From a bacterium (lineage in GTDB: Bacteria > Patescibacteriota > Saccharimonadia > CAILAD01 > BJGX01): a stretch of DNA of 43,623 bases. Below the pieces are notes generated by a model that was not told where the DNA came from, made no database searches, and worked only from the letters and a program-made list of their open reading frames with translations. How positions within the stretch are numbered: the first letter of the stretch is position 1; the number at the start of each line of letters is the position of its first letter. The position numbers were made by a program, and so were the translations under genes. Of this stretch, positions 33,234-41,020 are shown in pieces. The stretch is taken from positions 1 to 43,623 of the forward strand of contig JAHFOQ010000007.1 of assembly GCA_023261595.1 (NCBI GenBank). Reading direction: 5' to 3'.

Positions 33234-34526
33234 ATGAAGCGGGGTGGAAAAAATATTCTTTTTGTTGCTCCTACAAATGAATTAAAAGCAGGCGGAGAAA
33301 TCTCTCACTTTGAACTGATTAAATCAGCTAAAAAGCGAGGCTATAAAGTACACGTTGTTTTACCTGCAAGAGGTAAATTTAATAACGAATTAAAGAAACT
33401 TACCATACCAAGACTGGTAGTTAAGTATTTCTATTGGCAGTCAAATATGACAGGAGATATAGAGTTATCTAATCTTGTTGCTGTTGATAAAATAATACAA
33501 TACATAGAACAAGAATCAATTGATTGTGTTGTGACGAATACCCTTAACTTGCCTTGGGGAGCACTAGCTGCAGCATTAAGTAATAAACCTCATATATGGA
33601 TAGCACGAGAATTTCCACGCGAAGAATTTTCTTATCTTCTTGATAGATATGATTTTATACAAAATTACTCAAATGTCATAATGGCAAATTCAAAAAAATT
33701 AGCCGACTATATGCAAACAAAACTGAAGCTAAAAAACACAAAGTATTTTTTTTCGTATGTTAATGCAGCACAGTTAAAACTGAGTAACACAACTAAGCCA
33801 GCGCGAATTGTGCATGTTGGTGCAATATTACCAAGAAAAAATCAACTCCTTACCATAAAAATGCTCGCTTTATTAGAAAAAAAATATCAATTAAAACCAA
33901 CTTTGCTTTTTATCGGAACATATAATCTAAATGATAACTACTATCAAGAGTTAACTTCTGCGATATATAAATACAAATTACAAGACAGAGTAGTTTTTAA
34001 GGGCCATACAAACACTCCCTATTCGCTGGTTTGCACTAATGATATTATTTTTCAACCATCAAAATCTGAGAGTATTGGTCGTGTTGTAACTGAAGCTATG
34101 AAACTTGGTTTAATTACTGTCGGTTCCGATATAGATGGTAATAAAGAAGCCTTCAATTTTGGGGGAGGCTATATATATAAGAGTGGCGACGTTAAAGAGT
34201 CGGCAAAAATTATATCTGACATCTTAAAAAATTTAGATAAGTACAAAGTAGAAGCAACGACTATTCAGAAAATTGCTCTAAAAAATATGTCTGAGCAAAA
34301 ATGTAGCGATCCATTTTTTAAAGAGCTTAATCTAGTAATAAACCAAGCAAATCCTCAAAAGGCCATACAGAGTGTTTATCCTTACCTGAATATAGTTTCA
34401 TCTATTAATCATAAGAATAAACAACTTAATGAATATCGCAATCATTTAGCGGCAATTGAAGAAACTCGTAGTAGAAAAATCATTATGTCACTTAATACCC
34501 TACTACGCAGACGAGGTACGAAATAA
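33234..34526 (+). CDS. GT4-type glycosyltransferase
   Basis: 430 residues, GT-B fold. N-terminal GGEISHFELIKSAKKRGYKVHVVLP binds acceptor; the C-terminal donor domain has VHVGAILPRKNQLLTIKM, VVFKGHTNTP and the family signature SKSESIGRVVTEAMKLGLITVGSDIDGNKEAF. It probably adds a sugar to a surface polysaccharide or glycolipid. Codon use is strikingly A/T-rich compared with the flanking genes. TACAAT lies 9 nt before the ATG, so the leader is about 3 nt at most. The C-terminal 60 residues look like an extra helical tail. Confidence 0.88.
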   Translation: MKRGGKNILFVAPTNELKAGGEISHFELIKSAKKRGYKVHVVLPARGKFNNELKKLTIPRLVVKYFYWQSNMTGDIELSNLVAVDKIIQYIEQESIDCVVTNTLNLPWGALAAALSNKPHIWIAREFPREEFSYLLDRYDFIQNYSNVIMANSKKLADYMQTKLKLKNTKYFFSYVNAAQLKLSNTTKPARIVHVGAILPRKNQLLTIKMLALLEKKYQLKPTLLFIGTYNLNDNYYQELTSAIYKYKLQDRVVFKGHTNTPYSLVCTNDIIFQPSKSESIGRVVTEAMKLGLITVGSDIDGNKEAFNFGGGYIYKSGDVKESAKIISDILKNLDKYKVEATTIQKIALKNMSEQKCSDPFFKELNLVINQANPQKAIQSVYPYLNIVSSINHKNKQLNEYRNHLAAIEETRSRKIIMSLNTLLRRRGTK

Positions 34527-34538
34527 AGTAACAGGAAT

Positions 34539-34802
34539 TTATCGGGAATACTTTAATACTGTTCGAACAAGTAGCAAGAGAATACATGCACCGATTATCG
34601 CCCAGATAAAACTCATAATGTTTATTCCAGTAGCTTGAGCACCGGTAAGTAAGCTAGAAATAAACGCACCGATTACTGCGCCTATTATTCCTACTACTAT
34701 ATTCAATAAAGGTCCTTGTTCTTGATCAGTTCCAACAAGTAATGAAGCTATCCATCCCACTACTGCCCCAAATATTATCCATACAATTATGCTCACTATC
34801 AT
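34539..34802 (-). CDS. GlsB/YeaQ/YmgE family membrane protein
   Basis: 87 residues, three spans. IIVWIIFGAVVGWIASLLVG, LLNIVVGIIGAVIGAFISSLL and IMSFIWAIIGACILLLLVR are the classic pattern of this family, once called transglycosylase-associated and linked to stress. Convergent with the glycosyltransferase, 12-nt gap. Confidence 0.88.
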   Translation of the reverse strand: MIVSIIVWIIFGAVVGWIASLLVGTDQEQGPLLNIVVGIIGAVIGAFISSLLTGAQATGINIMSFIWAIIGACILLLLVRTVLKYSR

Positions 34803-34835
34803 TTACAAACCTTTCTTTGGACTTATTAATATAGT

Positions 34836-35000
34836 TTAATTTGCTCGCCACATTGCTGATTTATTCAGCAGATCAGATTTGTTCCATTGTTTTAGCTGAA
34901 CAGTGTTTCGACTAAATGCATTCGATGCACGAATAACTTTCTTGTCTCTTTTTTCACGGTCTTCAATGAACCATCGTTTTGTTGTATTGAGATCTACCAT
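34836..35000 (-). CDS. Small basic protein (54 aa)
   Basis: Not in the ORF track. ATG 35000 has GGGAG upstream. The sequence MVDLNTTKRWFIEDREKRDKK and NTVQLKQWNKSDLLNKSAMW is highly charged and basic, with no membrane span. Not recognised. It may run with the GlsB gene 33 nt downstream. Confidence 0.55.
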   Translation of the reverse strand: MVDLNTTKRWFIEDREKRDKKVIRASNAFSRNTVQLKQWNKSDLLNKSAMWRAN

Positions 35001-35073
35001 AAAGTCTCCCTTCTAAAATTTAATAATGTTATCAAACCTATTTAAAGTGTAAAGTTTACCCATATCAATGCGC

Positions 35074-35089
35074 TGTTAAAATTTTAACA
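35074..35089. promoter_or_regulatory. Perfect 16-bp palindrome, possible Crp/Fnr-type site
   Basis: TGTTAAAATTTTAACA is a perfect palindrome with half sites TGTTA and TAACA spaced by 6, the same geometry as the CRP box (TGTGA-N6-TCACA). It lies between the divergent small genes starting at 35000 and 35197. The rest of the 196-nt gap holds nothing else clear. Confidence 0.4.
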
Positions 35090-35196
35090 AGAAGTTTTTT
35101 CTCAGATAGAAATCATCATTTTGTGAAATTTTTCATCGTTTCTACATATCTTGCACCATATACTCGATAGCGTAAGTAAAGGAAAGGAGTTGTTAT

Positions 35197-35367
35197 ATGG
35201 GTCCACAAGAACTGAAAGATGAAGCCGAACGAAAGCGCAAAGAAGCAGAGGATCTAGAGGCAGAAGCCGGAGATAAGGAAGATGAAATTGCAGAAGCTGA
35301 AGATGAAATTGCTGAAGCTGAAGATAAGAAAGCAGATGCTGAGGGCGAAACGAATAGCTGGTTTTAG
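35197..35367 (+). CDS. Small charged helical protein (56 aa)
   Basis: Not in the ORF track on this strand. ATG 35197 has a strong AGGAAAGGAG upstream. The product is almost all Glu/Asp/Lys/Ala with a short internal repeat (DEIAEAED twice), consistent with a single long helix or coiled coil, ending in NSWF. The reverse-strand ORF 35102-35398 is its shadow. Unknown function, stress-protein-like. Confidence 0.7.
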   Translation: MGPQELKDEAERKRKEAEDLEAEAGDKEDEIAEAEDEIAEAEDKKADAEGETNSWF

Positions 35368-35432
35368 AATTATTACTGATTGGTTCATACAAAAACATAA
35401 CTCAAAGGAATTAATTTTATAAGGAGAGTGTT

Positions 35433-35570
35433 ATGAAAAGATATGTTTATGCAGAACCAAAAAGAAAAATAACTGAAAATCGCAAATTAGATCTACATGA
35501 TAAGCTTGCAACTCGGTGGGCCATAAAGGCTGAGAAGCTTATTAAAACAGCAAATACTGTAGCTCGATAG
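35433..35570 (+). CDS. Small basic protein (45 aa)
   Basis: Not in the ORF track. AAGGAGAG lies 7 nt before ATG 35433. MKRYVYAEPKRKITENRKLD and KLATRWAIKAEKLIKTANTVAR form a basic helical protein. 65 nt after the acidic 56-aa gene, so probably cotranscribed; the opposite charges could let them pair. Not recognised. Confidence 0.65.
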   Translation: MKRYVYAEPKRKITENRKLDLHDKLATRWAIKAEKLIKTANTVAR

Positions 35571-35579
35571 TACCAACAA

Positions 35580-35619
35580 AGAAGAGCTGATAAGTTACCC
35601 TATACTTGTCAGCTCTTCT
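35580..35619. terminator. Bidirectional terminator between convergent genes
   Basis: AGAAGAGCTGA...TCAGCTCTTCT, an 11-bp stem with AAG/CTT extending it after one mismatch. It overlaps the last codons and stop of the Crp/Fnr gene. Confidence 0.7.
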
Positions 35620-36239
35620 ATTTTCTCGATATTAACCTCGAGCCCTTCTATACCCCGATATTTTACTACTCGCTTCCTTCTCAGATTATTCATAACTGTA
35701 CTTACGGTTTCGCGAGTTAATCCGACAATATTGGCAAATTCTTGTTGAGAAATTGGGAGGAGTATTCTCACTTTCTTTAAATTTTGATTATTTCCTTTAA
35801 ATCGACGACATAAAAAGTCGAGTGTATACAAAACTTTATCTTCTGCTTTTAATTGAGTGAGTGCATTAATTCTCCGAGAAAAATCTAAGTACCTTCCTAC
35901 ATACATATCAAACATTACCTCGGTAACATCTTTCGATGAGAATAAAAACGCTTTGTATTCTTCCTTAGAACAGGTAGCAAGTTCACAATCAGTAAATGCC
36001 TCATAATAGTAGAAAGAACTTATTGATTTGTTAAAAATCCAAGCAATAGGAAAAGTCTCATATCTTGATTCGAATGATATGATTTTTACTTCACCTTCTT
36101 TATTTATGTCATATGTTTTAATAATTCCACTTTTTACCATATAGGCAACGGTCGGTCGGTCGCCTTGGTGCAAAATTATTTCACCTTTTTGCAATTTTTT
36201 GCTTGGTTGATTTTCGAGAAATTTGTCGTATAATTCCAT
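35595..36239 (-). CDS. Crp/Fnr-family transcription regulator
   Basis: 214 residues. The N-terminal cyclic-nucleotide-binding fold (about 12-115, LQKGEIILHQGDRPTVAYMVKSGIIKTYD) lacks the Arg-Ser cAMP motif and Fnr-type cysteines, so the ligand is unclear. The C-terminal winged helix is ISQQEFANIVGLTRETVSTVMNNL, close to the Crp recognition helix. The gene is divergent from ytxH, and a perfect inverted repeat covers its promoter. Confidence 0.9.
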   Translation of the reverse strand: MELYDKFLENQPSKKLQKGEIILHQGDRPTVAYMVKSGIIKTYDINKEGEVKIISFESRYETFPIAWIFNKSISSFYYYEAFTDCELATCSKEEYKAFLFSSKDVTEVMFDMYVGRYLDFSRRINALTQLKAEDKVLYTLDFLCRRFKGNNQNLKKVRILLPISQQEFANIVGLTRETVSTVMNNLRRKRVVKYRGIEGLEVNIEKIEELTSIG

Positions 36240-36240
36240 A

Positions 36241-36264
36241 CTTACAATATAGACCCATTGTAAG
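36241..36264. promoter_or_regulatory. Inverted repeat operator over the crp/fnr promoter
   Basis: CTTACAAT-N8-ATTGTAAG, perfect 8-bp arms. It begins 1 nt upstream of ATG 36239 and covers the -10 (TATATT, 36246-36251 on the minus strand, ending 6 nt before the ATG). The position suggests autoregulation, and also control of the divergent ytxH gene. Confidence 0.6.
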
Positions 36265-36344
36265 ATTTTTTATAGATATATTACCTCAGAAAATTTATGA
36301 TTTTAATATACAATCTATAATTAATCAATAAAGGAGAAAGTACT

Positions 36345-36647
36345 ATGGAAAACTCAGCGAAAGGCTTGTCTACACTGACTGGATTATTTACTGGGACAGT
36401 AATAGGTCTTGCAGTGGGCATACTTACGGCTCCAAAAAGCGGCGAGGAATCTCGAGAAGAAATAAAAGAAAAGGTTTCAGAATCTACCGACAAATTAAAA
36501 GAGTCCGCTCTCTCTAGTGGTAAGCAGTTGGCAGAAAAGGTATCTAGTGTTAATTCGGGCAATGCTAATCTCGAAAAACTACGCACTAATGTCGACAAGC
36601 TGTCGCAAGATCTTAATAATATGATCGAAAAACAAGGAAATCAATAA
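36345..36647 (+). CDS. YtxH-like stress protein
   Basis: 100 residues. One span with GxxxG-type packing (GLFTGTVIGLAVGILTAPKSGEESREEIKEK), the YtxH hallmark, followed by a long charged helix. AAGGAGAAAG precedes the ATG. YtxH proteins are sigma-B-type general stress proteins in Bacillus. Divergent from the Crp/Fnr gene. Confidence 0.9.
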   Translation: MENSAKGLSTLTGLFTGTVIGLAVGILTAPKSGEESREEIKEKVSESTDKLKESALSSGKQLAEKVSSVNSGNANLEKLRTNVDKLSQDLNNMIEKQGNQ

Positions 36648-36672
36648 ATAGCTCATTATATATTTTCACGGG

Positions 36673-36828
36673 TTACTTATCTTTTCTAGCTTCAGAAAGA
36701 CCAATTGCTATTGCCTGTTTGGGGTTTGTAACTTTCTTGCCATTACTTCCACTGTGTAACTTACCCTTCTTCATTTCATGCAGTGCTTGACGTACTTTTT
36801 CTTGTGACTTTTTATTATATTTATTCAT
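36673..36828 (-). CDS. DUF6496 protein (51 aa)
   Basis: Not in the ORF track. QEKVRQALHEMKKGKLHSGSNGKKVTNPKQAIAIGLSEARK fits the DUF6496 pattern (KLHSGS...KQAIAIALSEA). GGAG lies 11 nt before ATG 36828. Small basic protein, common near stress genes; function unknown. Confidence 0.8.
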   Translation of the reverse strand: MNKYNKKSQEKVRQALHEMKKGKLHSGSNGKKVTNPKQAIAIGLSEARKDK

Positions 36829-36861
36829 TATAAAATACTCCTAATTTACTTGCTTATTAAA

Positions 36862-36896
36862 GGTAAAAGGATGGGGGCTTTTCCCATCCTTTTACC
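36862..36896 (-). terminator. Intrinsic terminator after the KGG stress gene
   Basis: GGTAAAAGGATGGG / CCCATCCTTTTACC around a 7-nt loop; A and T runs inside the stem. It closes the minus-strand gene at 36928 before the DUF6496 gene. Confidence 0.75.
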
Positions 36897-36927
36897 CGGG
36901 TGCTAATAGTTGCTTACAGGAAGTATC

Positions 36928-37080
36928 CTAACGTGAACCGCCTTTTTTTCCTGCTTCGCTAGCTTTCTGACGGTCATTCTTAAAGTTCCCACCACTTGCC
37001 TGACCTCCTTTTTTAGCAATCTTTCTTTGCTTCTCTTCGTCCATCGAAGCAAACCCTCTGTTACTTGTTCCGTCTGCCAT
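36928..37080 (-). CDS. KGG-motif general stress protein (50 aa, GsiB/YciG-like)
   Basis: The track ORF at 36903-37097 is in the wrong frame. ATG 37080 with AGGAGG upstream gives NRGFASMDEEKQRKIAKKGGQASGGNFKNDRQKASEAGKKGGSR. The repeated KKGG motif is that of hydrophilic, desiccation-type stress proteins. Confidence 0.9.
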   Translation of the reverse strand: MADGTSNRGFASMDEEKQRKIAKKGGQASGGNFKNDRQKASEAGKKGGSR

Positions 37081-37216
37081 ATTCTTTTCCTCCTCACAAA
37101 TATTAATTGTTATAATTACTACCTCGCCATGGCACTTTCTATGCTACGTAACCGAATGGTTTGTTTCTATAAAATTTCTCACAATCAAATGCAACAAGAT
37201 TAAATTCCAGATATAG

Positions 37217-37567
37217 TTAACGTCGTATAATCTCTATAAGCTTTGTTATAGCCCAAGCAATAAAAGCTACCACAACTAATGCAACGATTGCTTCATACTC
37301 AAAGCGAGCTGCTTCAAACTGAAAAGTAGTATTAAACAGTCCGTAAAACGGTTGAACAAATGGTTGTGTAATACTATAAATAAATTGTGCAAAGCCGTTA
37401 CCTTTATTCGCTCCTAACAACCCAAGCACAATTCTGATGAGTAATAGAAACTCAATAATTCCAGCAACCCAATATACTATCATTTCTGCCTTAAAGGCAC
37501 CTCTTTGAGTGGCTGGACTCGTTTCTACTGTTTCTGTTCTACCAATCTCTTTTCTATATTCTTGCAT
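37217..37567 (-). CDS. YggT-family-like membrane protein
   Basis: 116 residues. A hydrophilic start (about 1-27), then two spans: YWVAGIIEFLLLIRIVLGLLGANKGNGFAQFIYSITQPFVQPFYGLF and EAIVALVVVAFIAWAITKLIEII. The TQPF..PF segment is typical of YggT. AAGGAGGAG before ATG 37567. Role unknown in detail; relatives are linked to osmotic stress or cell division. Confidence 0.8.
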   Translation of the reverse strand: MQEYRKEIGRTETVETSPATQRGAFKAEMIVYWVAGIIEFLLLIRIVLGLLGANKGNGFAQFIYSITQPFVQPFYGLFNTTFQFEAARFEYEAIVALVVVAFIAWAITKLIEIIRR

Positions 37568-37668
37568 TTCTTTGCTCCTCCTTAATAGTTAGAGCATACC
37601 TAAATATTACAAAACTGTCTGTTAATTATTTAACAGGGTAGATTGTTCTTAGGTTATTTTATACTAAG

Positions 37669-38034
37669 TTATTGCCAAGGAGATGCTAGCTGAAAATAAT
37701 TTCCATCTAGGTCTGCAAATGTAGCAAGCCAAAATTTATCATTTTCTGGGCTTGGATTATATGGTTCTGCTACTACTTCTGCACCAAGCGATTTTATACG
37801 ATCAAAATCACCTTTAACATCTTTGGTTTCGAAAAACATTATCATTCGTTCTGGATTAGTGCTTTTTCCTTTTACTTTGTCGTGGCCACCAATAGACAAA
37901 AAACTATTCCCTATTAAAAATCCGGTATAGTTGTTATCTTCCATATCGGGTTTTTTGTCTAAAATTTTTGCATAAAATTCGGCAAGTTCTTTTGGTTTTT
38001 CACTACTAAGCATTAATGAGTTAAAATTTAACAT
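37669..38034 (-). CDS. VOC (glyoxalase/bleomycin resistance) family protein
   Basis: 121 residues, paired beta-alpha-beta-beta-beta modules: LNFNSLMLSSEKPKELAEFYAKILD, FLSIGGHDKV, MIMFFETKDVKGDFDRIKSLGAEVVAEP and WLATFADLDGNYFQLASPW. The terminal Asp-Gly-Asn-x-Phe is the usual metal-side strand. Substrate unknown. One of four VOC genes in less than 4 kb. Confidence 0.88.
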   Translation of the reverse strand: MLNFNSLMLSSEKPKELAEFYAKILDKKPDMEDNNYTGFLIGNSFLSIGGHDKVKGKSTNPERMIMFFETKDVKGDFDRIKSLGAEVVAEPYNPSPENDKFWLATFADLDGNYFQLASPWQ

Positions 38035-38158
38035 ATTCTTCCTATCTAGTTATTTATTCTTACATTTATTGTATCACTACCACTCCACCAATCAGTAAAA
38101 AATTTAACTGCATTCATACCAAAAGTTACTTACTATTGGATAAGGAGGACATAATGAG

Positions 38159-38365
38159 ATGAATGAGAAGATAGAAGAAGGTAAAGGCAAAATAAAAGAA
38201 ACTGTGGGTAAAATTACCGATAATGAAAGACTAGAAGCAAAAGGTAAAATTGAACAAAAAGGTGCTCAAGCTAAAGAATATATAAAAGATCGTGCAGATG
38301 ACACCCGTCAAAAAGCTACTGACTCAGCAGAAAAGACGATGAACAATCTACGGAGAATACATTAA
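38159..38365 (+). CDS. CsbD-like stress protein
   Basis: 68 residues. EEGKGKIKETVGKITDNERLEAKGKIEQKGAQAKEYI is the CsbD signature. AAGGAGG is 10 nt from ATG 38159 but only 5 nt from ATG 38154, which opens a two-codon frame (ATG AGA TGA) overlapping the start. CsbD proteins are sigma-B-type stress proteins. Confidence 0.92.
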   Translation: MNEKIEEGKGKIKETVGKITDNERLEAKGKIEQKGAQAKEYIKDRADDTRQKATDSAEKTMNNLRRIH

Positions 38366-38389
38366 TAGGTATAATACGCTGAAGTAAGG

Positions 38390-38848
38390 TTAATATTCGT
38401 CTATTACAATTTTCTTTTGTTGCATTAATGTCTTAAAGGCATTGGGTTTCTGCATAAGCTCTTCCATGTTACTTGGCACAATTTGCCAACTCAGACCAAA
38501 CTTATCTTTACACCAACCACATTGTTCTGATTCTGGTACGTTTGAGAGTTTTTCCCAATAATAGTCAATTTCTTCTTGGTCATCACAAGCAATAGAAAAA
38601 GATACAGCTTCGTTAAATGTAAATTCCGGACCAGCATTAATTGCTACAAAACGTAAGCCGTTTAGTTCAAATTCAATAGTAAGTACTTTGCCTGCTAAAT
38701 CTTTTTGAAAGTCAGCCAATCCTTCAGCTTCACTGTTTGGATAATTTGTTGTAGAAATTATTTTACTATCCTTAAATACCGATAGGTAGAAATCAACTGC
38801 TTCTTTAGCTTTGCCATCAAACCATAGGTTGGGGGTAATTGTATTCAT
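38390..38848 (-). CDS. PhnB-like VOC protein
   Basis: 152 residues. TPNLWFDGKAKEAVDFYLSVFKDSKI, FVAINAGPEFTFNEAVSFSIACDDQEEIDYYWEKLS and QCGWCKDKFGLSWQIVP match the PhnB/3-demethylubiquinone methyltransferase-like group of the VOC superfamily. AAGGAG before the ATG. No known substrate. Confidence 0.92.
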   Translation of the reverse strand: MNTITPNLWFDGKAKEAVDFYLSVFKDSKIISTTNYPNSEAEGLADFQKDLAGKVLTIEFELNGLRFVAINAGPEFTFNEAVSFSIACDDQEEIDYYWEKLSNVPESEQCGWCKDKFGLSWQIVPSNMEELMQKPNAFKTLMQQKKIVIDEY

Positions 38849-38891
38849 TATTGTTCTCCTTTTCTTCTAATTTAAGTATATTTACATGTTA

Positions 38892-39761
38892 TCACGGAAC
38901 AATCACGCTAAGTTTTTTTGAATGTATCTTATATGTAAGTGGCAATTTGGTACTAATTATCTCACCGTCTTTGGCTATAGAGATTTTTGAGTTAGGAGTG
39001 TCTATTATCAATTTTTTAGTATGAAAACTCTTGTAGCGAATAGGAGTCTTATTTGGTGTAATAATATGTTTTAGTGTATTCAGCATTCTATTATCTTTTG
39101 GTAATGTAAGAATATGAACATTAAGTTCTCCACTGCTAAGTGTTTTTCGTCTTATAAAATGTTTTTCGTTAATATTATAATCATTATTACTAATAAAAAT
39201 GATTGGCGTTTTGACAGATTGAGAATTATTATTATATTGCAACCTTACATCTAGTAAGCCTATTTTATCTACTGTTGCGATAAGACTTGTAAAATATGCA
39301 GATATCTTACCATGCGCTTTTTGTTGTCCTTCTCTTTCAATTACATACCGAGCATATGCACCTACGCTTGAGTTATTAAGAAATAATTCATTATTTACAG
39401 TTGCGTAATCGACTTTGTTTATTTTAAATCGAGCAATAATTTTACAAGCTTTCGTAACATCCTGTGGTATACCAAGGTCTTTTGAAAAGTTGTTCATTGT
39501 ACCCAACGGTAATACGCCTAATACTAGATTTTTTTTTACACATCTGGCTGCAATACCACTAACTGTACCGTCACCTCCGCCTGCACACAGTACTTTACAA
39601 CCATCCCTTATAGCCTTCTGAACTGTACGTTCAAAGGATTCTTTTATAGTATAAATTTTCGCATCAGGTAATTCTCGTTTGATGATAGCAATTATTTCAT
39701 CTGTATCTATCTTGCTTGCTTTGCGAGCAGATAGATTAAGAATTACACCTATTTTTACCAT
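38892..39761 (-). CDS. Diacylglycerol kinase catalytic-domain lipid kinase
   Basis: 289 residues. ATP site VLCAGGGDGTVSGIAARC and LGVLPLGTMNNFSKDLGIP are the DAGK/YegS signature. It phosphorylates a membrane lipid such as diacylglycerol. It starts 1 nt after the PAP2 phosphatase stop; a kinase and a phosphatase in one operon suggest a lipid phosphate recycling pair. Confidence 0.92.
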   Translation of the reverse strand: MVKIGVILNLSARKASKIDTDEIIAIIKRELPDAKIYTIKESFERTVQKAIRDGCKVLCAGGGDGTVSGIAARCVKKNLVLGVLPLGTMNNFSKDLGIPQDVTKACKIIARFKINKVDYATVNNELFLNNSSVGAYARYVIEREGQQKAHGKISAYFTSLIATVDKIGLLDVRLQYNNNSQSVKTPIIFISNNDYNINEKHFIRRKTLSSGELNVHILTLPKDNRMLNTLKHIITPNKTPIRYKSFHTKKLIIDTPNSKISIAKDGEIISTKLPLTYKIHSKKLSVIVP

Positions 39762-39762
39762 A

Positions 39763-40293
39763 TTATATTCCGCTCAATTTTATAACTATAATTAACACAA
39801 CTGCTCCTAAAGCCCAGCCTGCTATTACGTCACTTGCATAATGCACACCTAGATAAATACGAGAAATGCCTATACCGAAGATAATAGTTGCTAATACAAT
39901 TATTACTAAAAGTGACCATGGCTGACTAAGGCGTGTGGCGGCTAGGTATGTTAACAAGCCCAATACTAGCATAGACATATATGCATGCCCACTTGGAAAA
40001 CTATAGCTTTTAGGTTGAGTAATGCTCGCAAAGACCACTTCAGGACGATTTCGTTGAAAGAATATCTTCAGTACAGGTGAAATAAGCAAAAGCACTGCAC
40101 TAATTATACCCACCTTGGCTAAGACGGTCTGTTTTGTCACAAACATATATACAGAAAAGACAAAGAGCACAGTGAGTAATACAAGAGGTTCGCCAATAAA
40201 TGTCAGTGTCAGCATCAGCGGCCTCAGCCAGTCAGGCAGTTTTTGCACTGTGTGTAGTATATTGTTGTCTATACTATGTAGTGCTGATTTCAA
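39763..40293 (-). CDS. PAP2-family membrane phosphatase
   Basis: 176 residues, five or six spans. The three motifs are FFQRNRPE (K/R-RP), YSFPSGHAYMS (PSGH) and SRIYLGVHYASDVIAGW (SR-x5-H-x3-D). It removes phosphate from lipid phosphates, possibly undecaprenyl pyrophosphate or phosphatidic acid. TTG start at 40293 with AAGGAG 5 nt upstream. Confidence 0.92.
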   Translation of the reverse strand: MKSALHSIDNNILHTVQKLPDWLRPLMLTLTFIGEPLVLLTVLFVFSVYMFVTKQTVLAKVGIISAVLLLISPVLKIFFQRNRPEVVFASITQPKSYSFPSGHAYMSMLVLGLLTYLAATRLSQPWSLLVIIVLATIIFGIGISRIYLGVHYASDVIAGWALGAVVLIIVIKLSGI

Positions 40294-40523
40294 GTAGTCT
40301 CCTTATCTAACAAATTGTTATTTTAGTTTGATAGCTGTCTGATAGCTTTATCAATCAATCTTTTTAGAATGATTCCCTATTAATTTCATTATAACAAAAA
40401 ATAATGCATAGTTACTGTAGTTATTATCTCTGGTACTCAACAGTAAAAAATGTGTTTCAGATTCCTTGGTCTATTCTCTTAACAGTGTAATATATCTCAT
40501 TTGATTATTATCATTATACAGAG

Positions 40524-40543
40524 CTTAATAACTAGTTATTAAG
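40524..40543. promoter_or_regulatory. Perfect 20-bp palindrome in a gene-free stretch
   Basis: CTTAATAACTAGTTATTAAG is perfectly self-complementary. It lies in the 283-nt gap 40294-40576, which has no ORF with a plausible start. Near 40330 the same gap also has a direct repeat TGATAGCT. Function unknown; it may be an operator. Confidence 0.35.
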
Positions 40544-40576
40544 AATACATTTTATAGCGAATAGAAGATTAGAAAA

Positions 40577-41008
40577 TTACACAGTTTTATTAGGTCCTTC
40601 AGGAATAAATTTGGGATTCATCCAAACCGGCTCCCATTGATGTCCGTCAGGATCAACAACTTCATAGCCAAACATCATGTCTTCTGGTGCTCCGTATTCG
40701 ACTTTATAATGGTCTCCACCATTTTGCTTGGCGATATCTGCAAATTTCTGGACTTCTTCTTTGGAATCGAGCGTAAGAGCGAGAAGTACAGTATTAGTTT
40801 TAGTAGCATCACTAATAACCTTATCTCTTATGAACTTCTTATAAAATTCATGCTTGAGCAACATTACAACAATTTCATCTGACCACATCATTGCACAGGC
40901 TTTATCATCAGAAAAATCTGCATTTTTTGAAAAGCCTAGGGCCGTATAAAACTGGGTTGATTTGCTTAAATCAGTCACTGGTAAATTTACAAAAATTTTC
41001 TTTGACAT
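40577..41008 (-). CDS. VOC family protein
   Basis: 143 residues. KKIFVNLPVTDLSKSTQFYTALGF, EIVVMLLKHEFYKKFI and MFGYEVVDPDGHQWEPVWMNP fit the lactoylglutathione lyase-like VOC subgroup often described as a glyoxalase. AAGGAG before ATG 41008. Encoded 12 nt after the other VOC gene, so they form a pair. Confidence 0.92.
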   Translation of the reverse strand: MSKKIFVNLPVTDLSKSTQFYTALGFSKNADFSDDKACAMMWSDEIVVMLLKHEFYKKFIRDKVISDATKTNTVLLALTLDSKEEVQKFADIAKQNGGDHYKVEYGAPEDMMFGYEVVDPDGHQWEPVWMNPKFIPEGPNKTV

Positions 41009-41020
41009 TCGATTAACTCC

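Noticed and set aside
35102-35398. 98-aa minus-strand ORF in the track
   Set aside because: It is Leu/Gln/His-rich antisense of the repeated Glu/Ala coding sequence at 35197-35367 and has no ribosome site.
36903-37097. 64-aa ORF on the minus strand in the track
   Set aside because: Shadow of the KGG stress protein, which is read in another frame from ATG 37080 with a perfect AGGAGG.
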